From assembly GCA_016710965.1 (NCBI GenBank), contig JADJTW010000021.1, positions 1-44,083 on the forward strand: a stretch of 44,083 nucleotides of DNA, read 5' to 3'. The position numbers and the translations under genes were made by a program. Under the pieces are notes generated by a model. The model searched no databases. It worked only from the letters and a program-made list of their open reading frames with translations, and was not told the origin of the DNA. Positions within the stretch are counted from its first letter, which is position 1. Each line of letters starts with the position of its first letter. The DNA comes from Flavobacteriales bacterium (GTDB lineage Bacteria > Bacteroidota > Bacteroidia > Flavobacteriales_F > PHOS-HE28). Below, piece after piece: positions 9,768-17,850 of the stretch.

Positions 9768-10253
9768 TCACAGCGCACAAGCCGGATCGATCTGCCGCAA
9801 GTGGTGCTTCATGTGCTCCACGTAGTCGCGCATCAGCCAATCCAACGTAGGAATTCCTTCGGCGGGCAAGCGCGCATAGATGGTGCCCAATGGGCGATGC
9901 TCCTTGCGCGATCGATAGCGCACGTCGTCCGGAACGAGATCCATCACCCGTGCGATGTGGCGGTTGTACAAGGCCCACAACTCCACAAGATCACGCCAGT
10001 CCGCAGCGGCATACCCTTGGGCGCGTACCCACTCCTCTTGCGCATACGGCTCGAAGAACATGTCTTCCGTGGACTGCAGCCGAATGAAACGCCCGAGGTT
10101 GTTGTTGGCGGAATCGAGCAGGTGACCGATGACCTCCTTGGGGCACCATTTGCCGGGTGCAGCAGGGGCTGAAGCGCGTTCCGCCGTGATCGCACGCAAC
10201 AACGGCTCGGCATGAGCGATCGCCGAGCGCAAGGCGATCCCAGGTCCTTCCAT
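9768..10253 (-). CDS. DinB family protein
   Basis: 161 residues with the DinB/YfiT four-helix fold. The likely metal ligands are H44 in VIGHLLDSANNN and the histidines of EHMKHHLRQ at 147-151. The family includes thiol-dependent metalloenzymes such as bacillithiol transferases and DNA-damage-induced proteins of unknown substrate. The start ATG at 10251-10253 gives a normal family length. It is transcribed divergently from the AraC gene, with only 39 bp between the two starts, so the two genes probably share a control region. Confidence 0.85.
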   Translation of the reverse strand: MEGPGIALRSAIAHAEPLLRAITAERASAPAAPGKWCPKEVIGHLLDSANNNLGRFIRLQSTEDMFFEPYAQEEWVRAQGYAAADWRDLVELWALYNRHIARVMDLVPDDVRYRSRKEHRPLGTIYARLPAEGIPTLDWLMRDYVEHMKHHLRQIDPACAL

Positions 10254-10280
10254 GGTGCCGAAGATCGGCCAACGGTGCCG

Positions 10281-10288
10281 TACAATTG
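10281..10288 (+). promoter_or_regulatory. -7-like element 4 nt before a start codon
   Basis: TACAATTG matches five of six positions of TAnnTTTG and ends 4 nt before the ATG at 10293. It lies in the 39-bp gap between divergent DinB and AraC genes. No -33 TTG is evident. Confidence 0.3.
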
Positions 10289-10292
10289 GGGC

Positions 10293-11126
10293 ATGCTCCT
10301 GCTCTTCAGCCAACCATCGGGCCCGATCGCCCATGCGGTGGAGCATATCACCTTTCACAAGGGCTATTGCCCGCCACACACGCGTGAGGTCTTCGTGCCT
10401 GACGGCGGCTGCGACGTGGTGATCGACCTGAGCGATGCGCCCAAGCAGCGCTGGCACGATGAGCACGGCGACCGTTATGAGATGCACAAACGGGGCTGGG
10501 TAAGCGGCATGCGTACATCGCGGATCATCATCGGCACCGGAAGCGGAGCGCCCATGCTTGTGCTCCGGCTGCGCGCGGGGGCACTGCCCACGCTCGTAGG
10601 CTTGCCCGCCAGCGAACTGAACGACACTGTGGTGGACCTGGACCTGTTGCTCGGCAAGCGTTTCACCTCGGTCCGCGACGAGCTGGGAGAAGTCTTGGAT
10701 CAACACGGTGCACAGGCGATGCTCGATGAGGCGGAATGGATCCTTGCTCCGCTCTTTCCTATGCGCGAGAACACCCACGCACGGCTGTCCATGGCGTACG
10801 CAGCATTGCATCAACGGGGCGGCAACGGCAGCGTGCGCTCTATCAGCGCCGAGCTGGGCTGCTCGCACAAGCATCTCAACGATCTCTTCCACCGCCACTT
10901 CGGGTTGGGGCCGAAGCGCTTCGGCTCGGTGATCCGCTTCCAATCGCTGCTCGGCAAACTGGAGAAAGAGACAGAACCCGACTGGACTCAGTTGGCACTG
11001 CAACACGGCTACTATGACCAGTCGCACATGGTGAACACCTTCCGGGAGATGACGGGATTGAGCCCCACGCGGTACATGGAAATGAAGGGCCCCTACCTCA
11101 ACTGGCTGCCCGTGTACACCCGGTGA
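10293..11126 (+). CDS. AraC family regulator with DUF6597-type N-terminal domain
   Basis: 277 residues. The N-terminal domain (HAVEHITFHKGYCPP, FVPDGGCDVVIDL, RGWVSGMRTS, LVLRLRAGALPTLVGLP) matches the DUF6597 sensory domain found before AraC helix-turn-helix domains. The C-terminal domain has the two HTH units: SVRSISAELGCSHKHLNDLF, and LALQHGYYDQSHMVNTFREM followed by TGLSPTRYM. It should bind DNA and regulate a small set of genes, plausibly the divergent DinB gene and itself. The ATG at 10293 was preferred over the in-frame ATG at 10212, which would overlap DinB and adds residues with no family similarity. Confidence 0.88.
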   Translation: MLLLFSQPSGPIAHAVEHITFHKGYCPPHTREVFVPDGGCDVVIDLSDAPKQRWHDEHGDRYEMHKRGWVSGMRTSRIIIGTGSGAPMLVLRLRAGALPTLVGLPASELNDTVVDLDLLLGKRFTSVRDELGEVLDQHGAQAMLDEAEWILAPLFPMRENTHARLSMAYAALHQRGGNGSVRSISAELGCSHKHLNDLFHRHFGLGPKRFGSVIRFQSLLGKLEKETEPDWTQLALQHGYYDQSHMVNTFREMTGLSPTRYMEMKGPYLNWLPVYTR

Positions 11127-11183
11127 AATATTTCCAAGAAGGTCCGGTTCTCCACCAGTTCCTTCGCGCCCTACATCTCCCCC

Positions 11184-11588
11184 ATGGACGTCCACCTGAA
11201 CCACCTCGCCATCATCGTAGCTGCATTGAGCGACCTGCTCGTCGGCGCGCTCTGGTACTCGCCGCTGCTCTTCTACAAGCCCTGGCGCGATGCCAACGGC
11301 TTCACGGACGAAGGCATCAAGAAAGCCATGAACCCGGCGAAGACCTACGGCCTTACGTGCCTCTTCGCGCTCATCATCAGCTACAACCTGGCTTTCTTCC
11401 TTGGCTCGCCAGACATGAACGCTTCGCAGGGCGCCATCTACGGAATGCTCACAGGCGTTTGGGCTGCGCTCGCCTTCATGATCGTGGGGCTCTTCGAGCA
11501 GCGCAAGTGGGGTTACATGCTCATCAATGCCGGTTATATGCTGGTGGCCTTCACGCTGAAGGGGCTTATCATCGGGGCATGGCGATGA
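11184..11588 (+). CDS. DUF1761 membrane protein
   Basis: 134 residues with four predicted membrane helices, at about 7-28, 58-74, 84-104 and 112-131. The motif LLVGALWYSPLLFYKPW near the N-terminus is the hallmark of DUF1761 (PF08570), a small membrane family without known biochemical role. Its stop codon overlaps the start of the next gene by ATGA, which suggests translational coupling. Confidence 0.85.
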   Translation: MDVHLNHLAIIVAALSDLLVGALWYSPLLFYKPWRDANGFTDEGIKKAMNPAKTYGLTCLFALIISYNLAFFLGSPDMNASQGAIYGMLTGVWAALAFMIVGLFEQRKWGYMLINAGYMLVAFTLKGLIIGAWR

Positions 11589-12559
11589 AGCATCACCTCA
11601 TGCTCGCAGCATTGGCGCTTGTCGCATGCGGTGAGAACCCAGCACCTGTGATCGAAGCGAACGCGAAGCCCGATCTCCGCATCGCGTTCAACGTGTACAC
11701 CAACACGCCGGAGGACAACTACGAGGTCTTCGTGATGGACCTCGACGGGAAGAACCGCAAGAACATCACGAATACGCCCGGCGTGGAGTGGGTGTACGCG
11801 GCCTACGGCGATCGCCTACTCTTCATCAGCGACCGCGACACCTGCCACCGCTGCTACTTCCTCTACGAGATGGACGCCGATGGCAACAACGTCCGGAAGA
11901 TCAGCGACCGTCAACTGCAGGATAGCTGGATCGGTGCGCGCTTGGACGGTTCAGAATTCCTGGTCGACCCGAAAGGCATCAACGACACCGCGTTCTACCG
12001 CATCGATGAAGCAGGCAAGGTGCTCGACACGCTCTACCACGGCCTGGCCTACGCCAACGATCCCTGTTTCTCGCCCGATGGCAGGCAAGTGGTCTTCCGC
12101 GGTTCCAACGCCAAGTTCAAAGGGAGCGCGGGTTACCATGACGAGTTGTACATCATCAACACCGATGGCAGCGGGCGCAGGCAGTTGACGCACTATCCCG
12201 CGAACGACACCACTGCTGAATGGTGGGCCTACCACGCGGGTCCCCCATTCTGGGAACCGAGCAGCAGCCGCATCAGCTATTGCTCCAAGCGCAAGGGCAA
12301 CCTCAGCATCTTCAGCATCAAACCCGATGGCACCGATGAGCAGCAGCTCACACCTGATGGCTTCGACGAGGATTGGCACGCGTGGAGCCCTGATGGCAGC
12401 TGGCTCGTGTACAGTGGCACACCGCTCGTGAGTGTAGAAGAACGACCAGCCTTCGACATCTTCCTCATGGACTTGCGTACGAAGCAGGCGACGCGGCTTA
12501 CTACGGATACGCTTACTGAGCAGGCGCCGGTGTTCGTGCGGGTGGTAGCGCAGCGTTGA
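11585..12559 (+). CDS. TolB-like beta-propeller lipoprotein (PD40 repeats)
   Basis: 324 residues. The lipobox LVAC puts the lipidated cysteine at residue 15, so the mature protein is anchored to a membrane. The body has PD40/TolB-type propeller blades: YEVFVMDLDGKNRKNITNT, RLLFISDRDT, CFSPDGRQVVFRG, LYIINTDGSGRRQLT, LSIFSIKPDGTDEQQLT and AWSPDGSWLVYSG. Such propellers bind proteins or report on envelope state; no specific partner can be named. The ATG at 11585 gives an ATGA overlap with DUF1761 (11579 is an in-frame alternative two codons upstream). It ends 9 bp from the convergent ankyrin gene. Confidence 0.85.
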   Translation: MKHHLMLAALALVACGENPAPVIEANAKPDLRIAFNVYTNTPEDNYEVFVMDLDGKNRKNITNTPGVEWVYAAYGDRLLFISDRDTCHRCYFLYEMDADGNNVRKISDRQLQDSWIGARLDGSEFLVDPKGINDTAFYRIDEAGKVLDTLYHGLAYANDPCFSPDGRQVVFRGSNAKFKGSAGYHDELYIINTDGSGRRQLTHYPANDTTAEWWAYHAGPPFWEPSSSRISYCSKRKGNLSIFSIKPDGTDEQQLTPDGFDEDWHAWSPDGSWLVYSGTPLVSVEERPAFDIFLMDLRTKQATRLTTDTLTEQAPVFVRVVAQR

Positions 12560-12568
12560 GCGTCCCGC

Positions 12569-13078
12569 TCACGGCATCGCCAACTTCGCTTCCGTGAGCC
12601 CGAGTCCACGGATGTGCTCCAACAACTCCTTCGCCGGTTCACCGCCGCGTGTCGCGTGATGCAAGAGCGTAAGCCCATGCGGGCCTTTCGAGCGCAGCAG
12701 GTGCGGGTACATCGCCAACAGTCCTTTCACGATCGCCGTATGCCCGAGCATGGTGAGCACGAAGATGTTCGCGCGCGCACCTTGGCTGATCAGGTACTCT
12801 GCGATCTCGCGATCACCCACATGACCTGCGCCTTCCAAGGCGGTTTCGAAATCACCGCCACCCACGTCCCAGCTCGCGTTCAGCAGACCGGGCTGCTCCT
12901 TCAGCATGCGCTGCACCTCCGGCAGGTTGTTGTGGCCCACCCGCACGAACTCCTTCACTAGCTCCGGAGGCAGCTGCGTCGGCTTGGCGGGTTTCATCGT
13001 GTCCTGCGCGAAAAGCGCACTGCTGCTGAGCAGTGGAAGGCCAAGGGTTGTGGTGGCGAGGAAGTGGCGGCGGTCCAT
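12569..13078 (-). CDS. Exported ankyrin-repeat protein
   Basis: 169 residues beginning MDRRHFLATTTLGLPLLSSS. The RRHFL motif and hydrophobic stretch resemble a twin-arginine signal. Ankyrin-like helices follow: VGDREIAEYLISQGARANI, LGHTAIVKGLLAMYPHLL and HGLTLLHHATRGGEPAKELLEHI, preceded by a helix NLPEVQRMLKEQPGLL. Ankyrin repeats mediate protein contacts; the partner is unknown. Its start lies 11 bp after the stop of the upstream permease on the same strand, so the two are probably cotranscribed. Confidence 0.82.
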   Translation of the reverse strand: MDRRHFLATTTLGLPLLSSSALFAQDTMKPAKPTQLPPELVKEFVRVGHNNLPEVQRMLKEQPGLLNASWDVGGGDFETALEGAGHVGDREIAEYLISQGARANIFVLTMLGHTAIVKGLLAMYPHLLRSKGPHGLTLLHHATRGGEPAKELLEHIRGLGLTEAKLAMP

Positions 13079-13089
13079 GGTCGATCAAG

Positions 13090-15516
13090 TTATTCATGTC
13101 GCAACGCCCGCACCGGATCCGTCTGTGCCGCCCGGATCGCCCGGAAGCTCACCGTCACCGTAGCGATCAGCAGCACCACCAGCGCGGCGAGCACGAACAC
13201 CAGCGGCTCGATCGCGGTGCGGAACGCGAAGTTCTCCAGCCAGCGGCCCACGCCCAGCCATGCGAGCGGGATGGCGAGCACCGCACCCACCAGCACCAGC
13301 AGCAGGAAATCGCGGGTGACGAGGTAGGTGATGCGCAACGTATCCGCGCCCATCACTTTGCGAATGCCGATCTCGCGCGTGCGTTTCTCGGCGGTCCAGC
13401 TCGCAAGCGCGAAGAGGCCGAGGCAGGCGATGAAGACCGCGAGCAGCGAGAAGATGCCGACGAGCTTCGCCAGACGGCCCTGCGCTTCGTATTGCATGTC
13501 CAGCTGGTCGTTGAGGAACTGGTACTCGAAAGGGAATTGCGTGGTGCGTGCGTTCCACTTCTCCCGCGCAGCGGTGATCACCGCGCTGGGATCGCCCGCC
13601 TCCAAGCGCAGGTAGAGGTAGCGTATCCACTGGTGCGTGTCGTCCGGTTGGCACATATCGAACACGAAGGGTTGCACGGCCTTGAAGAGGGGGTCGAACG
13701 CGAAATCCTTCGCTACGCCGATCACGCGCTCATCACCGTGCGGCGTGTCCATGCGCTCGCCGATGGCCTTGGCGGGATCGTCGGGGTGCAGCTGCCGGGC
13801 GAAGGTCTCGTTCACGATCACGCTCAGCGAATCATCACCGGGGAATTCGCGCGAGAACCAGCGGCCGGCAAGGAGCTCGATGTCCATCACCTGCTGGAAG
13901 TCCGGGTTGCAATAGAGCGCGGGCAGGTAGGTCCACTTGCCTTGTTCCATGGTCCCCCAATTGAACTCGTGGGTGTTGTGCTTCTTGCCGATGATGTCGT
14001 TGGCCCAGCTCACGGCCTTCACCCCGGGGATGTTCTTCAGTTCGGGGAAGACCGCTGTGTACACGTCGGCCATGGGCGCACGCACGGGGATCAGGAGCAC
14101 CTGCTCCTTATTGAAGCCGAGTTCCACGCTTTGCAGATGGTCGTGCTGTTTCTTCACGAACACGGTGCCGATGATGAGCACCAGCGCGATGGCGAACTGT
14201 ACCACCACGAGCGACTTCCGCAGGGCCTGCCCTTTGGAAGTGCCCGCCGCATTGGCCTTCAGCACCACCGCCGGTTGGAACGATGAGAGGAAGAACGCCG
14301 GATAGATGCCGCTGAGCACTCCCACCAATACGGCGAGGCCCAGCACGCCCGGCACCAGCATGGACGGCAACGGGATCGTCTCGCCCGCGAGCTGATTGAA
14401 CGCCGGCATCAGCAAGTTGATCAACAGCAAGGCGATCAGCGCTGCGATCAAGCTCATCAGCACGCTCTCCAGCAGGAACTGACCGATGAGTTGCCCGCGC
14501 GTGGCGCCGTTCGTCTTGCGCACGCCCACCTCGCGCGCCCGGTAGGCGCTGCGCGCCGTGGCGAGGTTCATGAAATTCACGCCGGCCAGCAGCAGGATGA
14601 AGAAGCCGATCACCCACAAGATGCTCACGCTCCCCGCGTCGCCGTTCTGGTGCATCTCGAAGTCGAGCTTGCTGGTGAGGTGGATGTCGACGAGCGGCTG
14701 CAGCTCGTGGCCGATCTGGTCCTTGAGGAAGCCGGGGTAGTACTTCTGGATGAAGGCGGGGAAGATCCGGTCCACCTCGGCCTTGATGATGCCGTCCTTC
14801 AGCCGCACGTAGGTCCAGCAGGGATTCCACACCCAGTTGTTGCGCTCGATGTTCTTCCAGTACTGCAGGATGGTGCCCATGCTCACCAGCCCTTCGAAGC
14901 TGATGTGCGAATTGCGCGGGACCTCCCCCAATATCCCCGTCACCTGCACGTCCATGGCATTGTCCCACTTCATCATCTGCCCCATCGGGTCCGCATCGCC
15001 GAAGTACTTCTTCGCGAGCTCTTGCGAGAGCACAATGCTGCCAGGCCTGGCAAGCGCCGTCTTCGGATCGCCTGCCAGCAGCGGATAGTCGAAGATGTCG
15101 AACACCGTGCTGTCCACCAGATAGAGGCCGCTCTCGGTGAACATCTTGTCGGTGCTGAGGCTATCGCCGACCTTCAATGTGTGCTGCGGGTCCTGGAAAT
15201 CGAACCAGCGGCAGTAGCGCTCGATCAGCTCCGGATGGTCAGCGAACAGGGTGGGGCCGAGCCCGAAGACCATGCTGCTGCTGTGCTCCCCATTGTCTGT
15301 CACACCGGCCCCCGAGCCGGTGTCGATCTCGCCCACCACGCGGTACACGCGCTCGCTACTCGGAACGAAACGATCGAAGCTTCGCTGGTACTGCACATAG
15401 AGGCCGATGAGCACGAAGCAGGCGATGCCCGTGGCCAGGCCCAGCAGGTTGATGAGGGTGTAGAGCTTCTGCTTCCACAGGTTGCGGAAGGAGACGAGGA
15501 GGAGGTTCTTGAGCAT
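13090..15516 (-). CDS. ABC transporter permease, double FtsX/MacB_PCD type
   Basis: 808 residues. Architecture is TM1 (about 18-40), a first periplasmic MacB-like domain, three TMs (about 295-440, containing ARSAYRAREVGVRKTNGATRGQL), a further TM near 450, a second periplasmic domain, and three C-terminal TMs (containing EKRTREIGIRKVMGA). The EVGVRKxxGA and EIGIRKVMGA segments are the coupling helices that contact the ATPase, one for each FtsX half. The C-terminus DPVRALRHE is typical. Such permeases act mechanically with a MacB/LolD-type ATPase in lipoprotein, peptide or antibiotic export. No ATPase is adjacent. The start ATG is at 15514-15516. Confidence 0.92.
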   Translation of the reverse strand: MLKNLLLVSFRNLWKQKLYTLINLLGLATGIACFVLIGLYVQYQRSFDRFVPSSERVYRVVGEIDTGSGAGVTDNGEHSSSMVFGLGPTLFADHPELIERYCRWFDFQDPQHTLKVGDSLSTDKMFTESGLYLVDSTVFDIFDYPLLAGDPKTALARPGSIVLSQELAKKYFGDADPMGQMMKWDNAMDVQVTGILGEVPRNSHISFEGLVSMGTILQYWKNIERNNWVWNPCWTYVRLKDGIIKAEVDRIFPAFIQKYYPGFLKDQIGHELQPLVDIHLTSKLDFEMHQNGDAGSVSILWVIGFFILLLAGVNFMNLATARSAYRAREVGVRKTNGATRGQLIGQFLLESVLMSLIAALIALLLINLLMPAFNQLAGETIPLPSMLVPGVLGLAVLVGVLSGIYPAFFLSSFQPAVVLKANAAGTSKGQALRKSLVVVQFAIALVLIIGTVFVKKQHDHLQSVELGFNKEQVLLIPVRAPMADVYTAVFPELKNIPGVKAVSWANDIIGKKHNTHEFNWGTMEQGKWTYLPALYCNPDFQQVMDIELLAGRWFSREFPGDDSLSVIVNETFARQLHPDDPAKAIGERMDTPHGDERVIGVAKDFAFDPLFKAVQPFVFDMCQPDDTHQWIRYLYLRLEAGDPSAVITAAREKWNARTTQFPFEYQFLNDQLDMQYEAQGRLAKLVGIFSLLAVFIACLGLFALASWTAEKRTREIGIRKVMGADTLRITYLVTRDFLLLVLVGAVLAIPLAWLGVGRWLENFAFRTAIEPLVFVLAALVVLLIATVTVSFRAIRAAQTDPVRALRHE

Positions 15517-15549
15517 GAGGAGCTGTGAGCCCGGTTGCGCGTTGACACG

Positions 15550-15601
15550 TTATGTGATGGCGTGATGGGCATGTGCGAACACGCAACACGCCAACACGTA
15601 A
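15550..15601. repeat. Long imperfect hairpin in intergenic DNA
   Basis: Arms TTATGTGATGGCGTGATG (15550-15567) and CAACACGCCAACACGTAA (15584-15601) pair at 16 of 18 positions, including one G-T pair, with two A-A mismatches. A short GTG/CAC stem can stack in the loop. It lies 34 bp upstream of the permease start. The remainder of the 15517-15749 gap holds only a 5-bp hairpin GGAGC/GCTCC at 15686-15701 and no gene. Confidence 0.6.
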
Positions 15602-15749
15602 TCCGCAACAACGCCATGCAAGGTGCTTCTGCCCGGCCCGTTGGGGATGGCTTTCGTGCGCTGGCGTTCGGGAGTGATGAACGGTGGAGCGTTGATGCTC
15701 CGGCTAAACCAATTCGGCCGCCCTACGTCCATGCCGATAACTTGCTGCC

Positions 15750-16892
15750 ATGCGCTACATCCTGAGCACCGCCGTCGCCCTCCTGTCCATTTCGGCACTG
15801 GCCCAGACCGATAGCATCACCGTGGGCGCGCTTCAACGCACGTACACCGTGCGGCTTCCCTCGGTCTATGACGGCAGCACCGCCCTGCCGCTCGTGATCG
15901 CCATGCACGGCGGCTTCGGCAGCGGCACCCAACTCGAGAACCAATCGCAGTTGTCGGCGACGGCCGAACAGGAAGGCTTCATCGTGGTGTACCCCGATGG
16001 CGTGCCCAGCCCCCTCGGCATCCGCACGTGGAACGCCGGCGGCTGCTGCGGCTATGCCATGAACAACACCATCGACGATGTGGGCTTCATCAGCGCCTTG
16101 CTCGACACGCTCTTCTCCGCGCTCGCCATCGACACGCTGCGCGTTTACGCCACCGGCATGAGCAACGGCGGCTTCATGAGCTACCGCCTCGCGTGCGAAC
16201 TGAGCGAACGCATCGCCGCCATCGCGCCGGTATCGGCCAGCATGACCATCGACGTGTGCGATCCCGTGCGCGCCATGCCCGTGATCGCCCTGCACTCCTT
16301 CCTGGATACCAGCGTGCCGTACCTCGGCGGCATCGGCGATGGCGTTTCAGGCCACTACAATTCGCCCATGGATTCCGTGCAGACGGCCTTCGCGCTGCGC
16401 GCCAACTGCATCATCCTCAACGACACCATCGTGGACGATGCGGAGATGACCGTGATCCGCTGGCACGACTGCGATTGCGGCCATGAGGTGATCACCTACA
16501 TGACGCAGGATGGCGGCCATAGCTGGCCCGGCGGGAACGGTACCGGCATCGGCGATCCGCCCAGCACGGTGATCAGCGCGAACGAACTGATGTGGGACTT
16601 CTTCCAGCAGTACACCTTGGATTGCCTGCCCATGAGCGCGCCCACCACCGCATGGGCTTCTCCTCCATTCAGCATCCATCCGAATCCCGCGTCAGGCATC
16701 ATCCGCATCAACGGCGCGCAGGTCGCACACCTATCGGTGCAAGATGCAAGCGGGCGCGAAGTAGTCCAGCGAATGCCCGCGAACGGAAGCACGATCATCC
16801 TGGATGTCGCCGACCTGGTGCCGGGCATCTACGTGGTGCGTGCAACCGCAGCGGACGGAGAGGTGCGTGCGGCCCGCTTCGTGCGGGAGTGA
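15750..16892 (+). CDS. Secreted PHB-depolymerase-like esterase with T9SS sorting domain
   Basis: 380 residues. A signal peptide (MRYILSTAVALLSISALAQ) precedes an alpha/beta-hydrolase of the polyhydroxybutyrate depolymerase / feruloyl esterase (LpqC) type. The oxyanion segment is AMHGG (51-55), the nucleophile is S138 in GMSNGG, the likely acid is D186 in LDTSVPY, and the histidine is H257 in DGGHSWPGG. Cysteine pairs (GGCCGY, CDCGH) suggest disulfides in an exported enzyme. The C-terminus FSIHPNPASGIIRI...RAARFVRE is a T9SS type A domain, so the enzyme should be secreted or surface attached. It hydrolyses ester bonds in polyesters or plant polymers; the substrate is not determined. Confidence 0.92.
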   Translation: MRYILSTAVALLSISALAQTDSITVGALQRTYTVRLPSVYDGSTALPLVIAMHGGFGSGTQLENQSQLSATAEQEGFIVVYPDGVPSPLGIRTWNAGGCCGYAMNNTIDDVGFISALLDTLFSALAIDTLRVYATGMSNGGFMSYRLACELSERIAAIAPVSASMTIDVCDPVRAMPVIALHSFLDTSVPYLGGIGDGVSGHYNSPMDSVQTAFALRANCIILNDTIVDDAEMTVIRWHDCDCGHEVITYMTQDGGHSWPGGNGTGIGDPPSTVISANELMWDFFQQYTLDCLPMSAPTTAWASPPFSIHPNPASGIIRINGAQVAHLSVQDASGREVVQRMPANGSTIILDVADLVPGIYVVRATAADGEVRAARFVRE

Positions 16893-16909
16893 CCGGGACT
16901 TGCTACGCG

Positions 16910-17407
16910 CTACGCCGCCATGGAGCGCTGCTGCTCCTCGGAGACGCGCTTGAGGCCCACCAGCTGCTCCACCCATTGCTTGCCGGCCTCGCGGGCCAGG
17001 CGCACGGCCTGTGGCAATCCGGCGAAATCGCCCTGCCACAATTCCACGCGGGTGGTGCCATCGTCCACGGGGATGAGGTGGATGTCCACTGTGGTGTGAC
17101 TTGCCGGTTCATCGGGCAATTTTGTCGCAGGGCTGTAGTTGGTGTAGCGCAGCCGCTCGCCGGGATGCACGGCCAGGATGGTGCCTTTGGCCACCAGGGT
17201 CTGGTCGCCGTTCTCCTCGCGGCGGAACCACTTGACGGGCTGGTTTGGCAGCAGCTCGGAACTGGGGAGCGCGCCCATGTACAGGCGAGCCAGGGTGGGT
17301 TCGGTAAGGGCCTTCCACACGGCCTCCGGTGCGGCGTCGACCAGCACGGTGCGCAGCACGTTGGTTTCGGATCCAGGGGCTTGGTCATGATATCGGGCAT
17401 GGAACAT
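16910..17407 (-). CDS. SRPBCC (AHSA1/START-like) domain protein
   Basis: 165 residues with the AHSA1-like signature: VLVDAAPEAVWKALTEPTLARLYMG near the start, then a beta-grip core (VKWFRREENGDQTLVAKGTIL, GERLRYTNYSP, THTVD-like strand SHTTVDIHLIPVDDGTTRVEL) and a long C-terminal helix (QWVEQLVGLKRVSEEQ). The family forms a hydrophobic cavity for lipids or aromatic ligands and is often a stress or regulatory accessory. No ligand can be inferred. It stands alone; the convergent esterase ends 17 bp away. Confidence 0.82.
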   Translation of the reverse strand: MFHARYHDQAPGSETNVLRTVLVDAAPEAVWKALTEPTLARLYMGALPSSELLPNQPVKWFRREENGDQTLVAKGTILAVHPGERLRYTNYSPATKLPDEPASHTTVDIHLIPVDDGTTRVELWQGDFAGLPQAVRLAREAGKQWVEQLVGLKRVSEEQQRSMAA

Positions 17408-17850
17408 GATCCGTGCCTAGGGAAGATAACGCCGCCAAGGCGGCAGAGTTCTATGCCAACACTGTTAAGGAAGGTGAATGGGAGCGCCAGGGTTGGAGGG
17501 CTGTGGGGGCGAGCCTGAGGTGGTTTAACTTATCGTTGGCAAATGCTACCTCGCGTTGGTATGCATTGAATGACGAACATGCCCCATCAAGCTTCTCGAA
17601 ACATGGAGTCCTCTGTGCGTGCTGCCGCGTTGCACCAAGATGAATTGGATGAACGTACCACGGAAAGATCAGACCCGGCATCGGCTCTATCTGCTGACCA
17701 CCACTATGCCCCCTTATTAGCCCTAGCCGCGCCTGCTCTCTACAAACCCGCATCATTGGTAACCCGTGGCTACCCTGCCTGCGCCGATTTGATGGTTGAC
17801 CTTCCTGTGGCTTTAATTTGAATAGCCCCATCAGGGGTCCACCAACCACC
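17408..17850. other. Intergenic stretch without a recognisable gene
   Basis: This 443-bp gap is visibly richer in A/T than its neighbours. Short open frames exist on both strands, the longest 140 codons on minus (17451-17873), but none has a recognisable motif or starts at a sensible site. There is no T-arm consensus for a tRNA or tmRNA and no RNase P core. At its right end TTG at 17796 and TTAATTTG at 17813-17820 resemble -33 and -7 promoter elements, though only 14 bp apart, and a 4-bp CCCC/GGGG hairpin follows at 17826-17837. Confidence 0.5.

Noticed and set aside
13033..14286. Plus-strand open frame antisense to the first FtsX permease
   Set aside because: The permease matches its family along its length; the antisense frame has no recognisable features.
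17408..17850. attC site, tmRNA or RNase P RNA in the gap
   Set aside because: No RYYYAAC/GTTRRRY pair, no T-loop consensus and no RNase P core motifs were found by eye.
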